DNA from: Planctomycetales bacterium
Lineage (GTDB): Bacteria > Planctomycetota > Planctomycetia > Isosphaerales > Isosphaeraceae
NCBI GenBank assembly: GCA_027452145.1
Contig: DAIDHB010000172.1
Span: 1-64,000, forward strand
DNA: 64,000 nucleotides
Direction of reading: 5' to 3'
Shown here: piece by piece, positions 63,267-64,000 of the stretch
Layout: every line of letters starts with the position of its first letter
Numbering within the stretch: the stretch's first letter is position 1
Program-made: the position numbers and the translations under genes
Notes under the pieces: generated by a model
The model's input: only the letters and a program-made list of their open reading frames with translations
Told to the model about the DNA's origin: nothing
The model's database searches: none

Positions 63267-63863
63267 ATGTCCCACGCGTCGCAGTTCCTCGAAGAGGCCA
63301 AGCGGGTGATCGACGGCCTCGACGTCGGGGCCATCGAACGGATGGCCGAGCAGCTCGAGGCGGTGCGGTCGCGCGGCGGCCGGCTGTTCATCCTGGGCGT
63401 GGGCGGCAGCGCGGCCAACGCGTCGCACGCGGTCAACGACTTCCGCAAGATCGCCGGCATCGAGGCCTACGCGCCGACCGACAACGTCTCGGAGCTGACG
63501 GCCAGGACCAACGACGAGGGGTGGGCGACGATCTTCGTCGAATGGCTGCGGGTCAGCCGACTGAAGCCCGAGGACCTGATCCTCGTGTTATCGGTGGGCG
63601 GCGGCAGCCTGGAGAAGAACGTCAGCCCCAACCTGGTCACGGCCCTCCAGTACGCCCAGGAGGTGGGGACGCCGGTCATCGGCGTCGTGGGCAAGGACGG
63701 CGGCTACACGGCGAAGGTCGCGACGGCCTGCGCCATCGTGCCGACGGTCAACCCCGACCACATCACGCCGCATTCCGAAGCGTTCCAGGCGGTGGTCTGG
63801 CACCTCCTGGTCTCGCACCCGCGGGTCAAGACGCGCGTGACCAAGTGGGAATCGGTCAAGTGA
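63267..63863 (+). CDS. gmhA: Phosphoheptose isomerase (GmhA-like SIS protein)
   Basis: 198 aa SIS domain: LFILGVGGSAANASHAVNDF, LVLSVGGGSLEKNVSPNLVTAL and VGKDGGYTAKVA. Would isomerise sedoheptulose 7-phosphate to heptose 7-phosphate, the first step of this pathway. GGGGAGGAG precedes the ATG. GTGA overlap with the next gene. Confidence 0.87.
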   Translation: MSHASQFLEEAKRVIDGLDVGAIERMAEQLEAVRSRGGRLFILGVGGSAANASHAVNDFRKIAGIEAYAPTDNVSELTARTNDEGWATIFVEWLRVSRLKPEDLILVLSVGGGSLEKNVSPNLVTALQYAQEVGTPVIGVVGKDGGYTAKVATACAIVPTVNPDHITPHSEAFQAVVWHLLVSHPRVKTRVTKWESVK

Positions 63864-64000
63864 GCGGGGCAAGCGGGGCGACGGACCAGCATCGGTCCCC
63901 CCGCCGCGCGGTCTTCCTCGACCGCGACGGCGTGCTCAACCGCGCCGTCGTCCGCGACGGCCGCCCGTATCCGCCCGCGAGCCTCGACGAGTTCGAGGTC
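63860..64000 (+). CDS. gmhB: Heptose bisphosphatase, GmhB-like (partial, C-terminus beyond window)
   Basis: 47 codons from a GTG (GTGA overlap with gmhA). AVFLDRDGVLNRAVV is the first HAD motif, and RPYPPAS resembles GmhB proteins. Would remove the 7-phosphate from heptose-1,7-bisphosphate. Cut by the window edge. Confidence 0.82.
   Translation, partial: MSGASGATDQHRSPRRAVFLDRDGVLNRAVVRDGRPYPPASLDEFEV

Overview
The window is GC-rich bacterial chromosome that reads as Planctomycetota, most likely Isosphaeraceae. The pointers are a DUF4058 protein starting MPIHDWTRVDAG, a TPR lipoprotein whose mature end reads CLWDTDT, an ECF sigma factor with a long membrane/extracytoplasmic tail, a 71-aa MTPEQRL protein, a carbamoyltransferase/SxtJ/DUF5989 trio and an exosortase-type exopolysaccharide locus. 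Family placement is inference from gene content. I saw no rRNA, tRNA, CRISPR array or insertion sequence.

Layout. 1-4.6 kb (minus): an edge-truncated AAA ATPase, an orphan phage-type DNA-packaging module (small putative terminase partner, TerL, 108-aa protein), an AT-rich island and a DUF4058 protein. 4.6-10.1 kb (minus): a TPR lipoprotein, then a secreted GH51-like arabinofuranosidase between two short-chain dehydrogenases. 10.3-20.8 kb: an amino-sugar salvage set (anmK, a sodium:solute symporter, murQ, a BadF-type sugar kinase) interspersed with a STAS protein, a secreted esterase, a Phd/PIN toxin-antitoxin pair, a UbiE-like methyltransferase and a plant-like SABATH methyltransferase. 20.9-29.8 kb: an ECF sigma factor fused to a membrane helix and a carbohydrate-binding-like domain, a His-rich exported metallo-beta-lactamase-fold protein, a two-gene HEPN cassette, an unusual molybdopterin oxidoreductase and a winged-helix/DUF5985 operon.

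30.0-39.9 kb: a textbook sigma-54 promoter, a zinc-ribbon protein, and the maltooligosyl trehalose genes treZ-glgX-treY followed by a secreted glucoamylase-family enzyme. 39.9-43.6 kb: a broken Uma2 gene, a DUF202 membrane protein, an Asp/Asn beta-hydroxylase, a PNPOx-like flavoprotein, and gpmA with a clear intrinsic terminator.

43.7-64.0 kb is one large surface-polysaccharide locus. A minus-strand unit (carbamoyltransferase, SxtJ, DUF5989) diverges from a plus-strand run: EpsI, a Wzc-type tyrosine autokinase behind a long leader with a perfect dyad, exosortase, a nucleotidyltransferase-HAD fusion, glycosyltransferases, several nucleotide-sugar epimerases/dehydrogenases, and a tightly coupled heptose set (kinase, nucleotidyltransferase, sedoheptulose-7-phosphate isomerase, start of the bisphosphatase). 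Together these suggest synthesis of a heptose-containing, possibly carbamoylated envelope glycan tied to exosortase processing of surface proteins. No Wzx, Wzy, Wza or PEP-CTERM target gene is visible here, so the locus must continue to the right or elsewhere.
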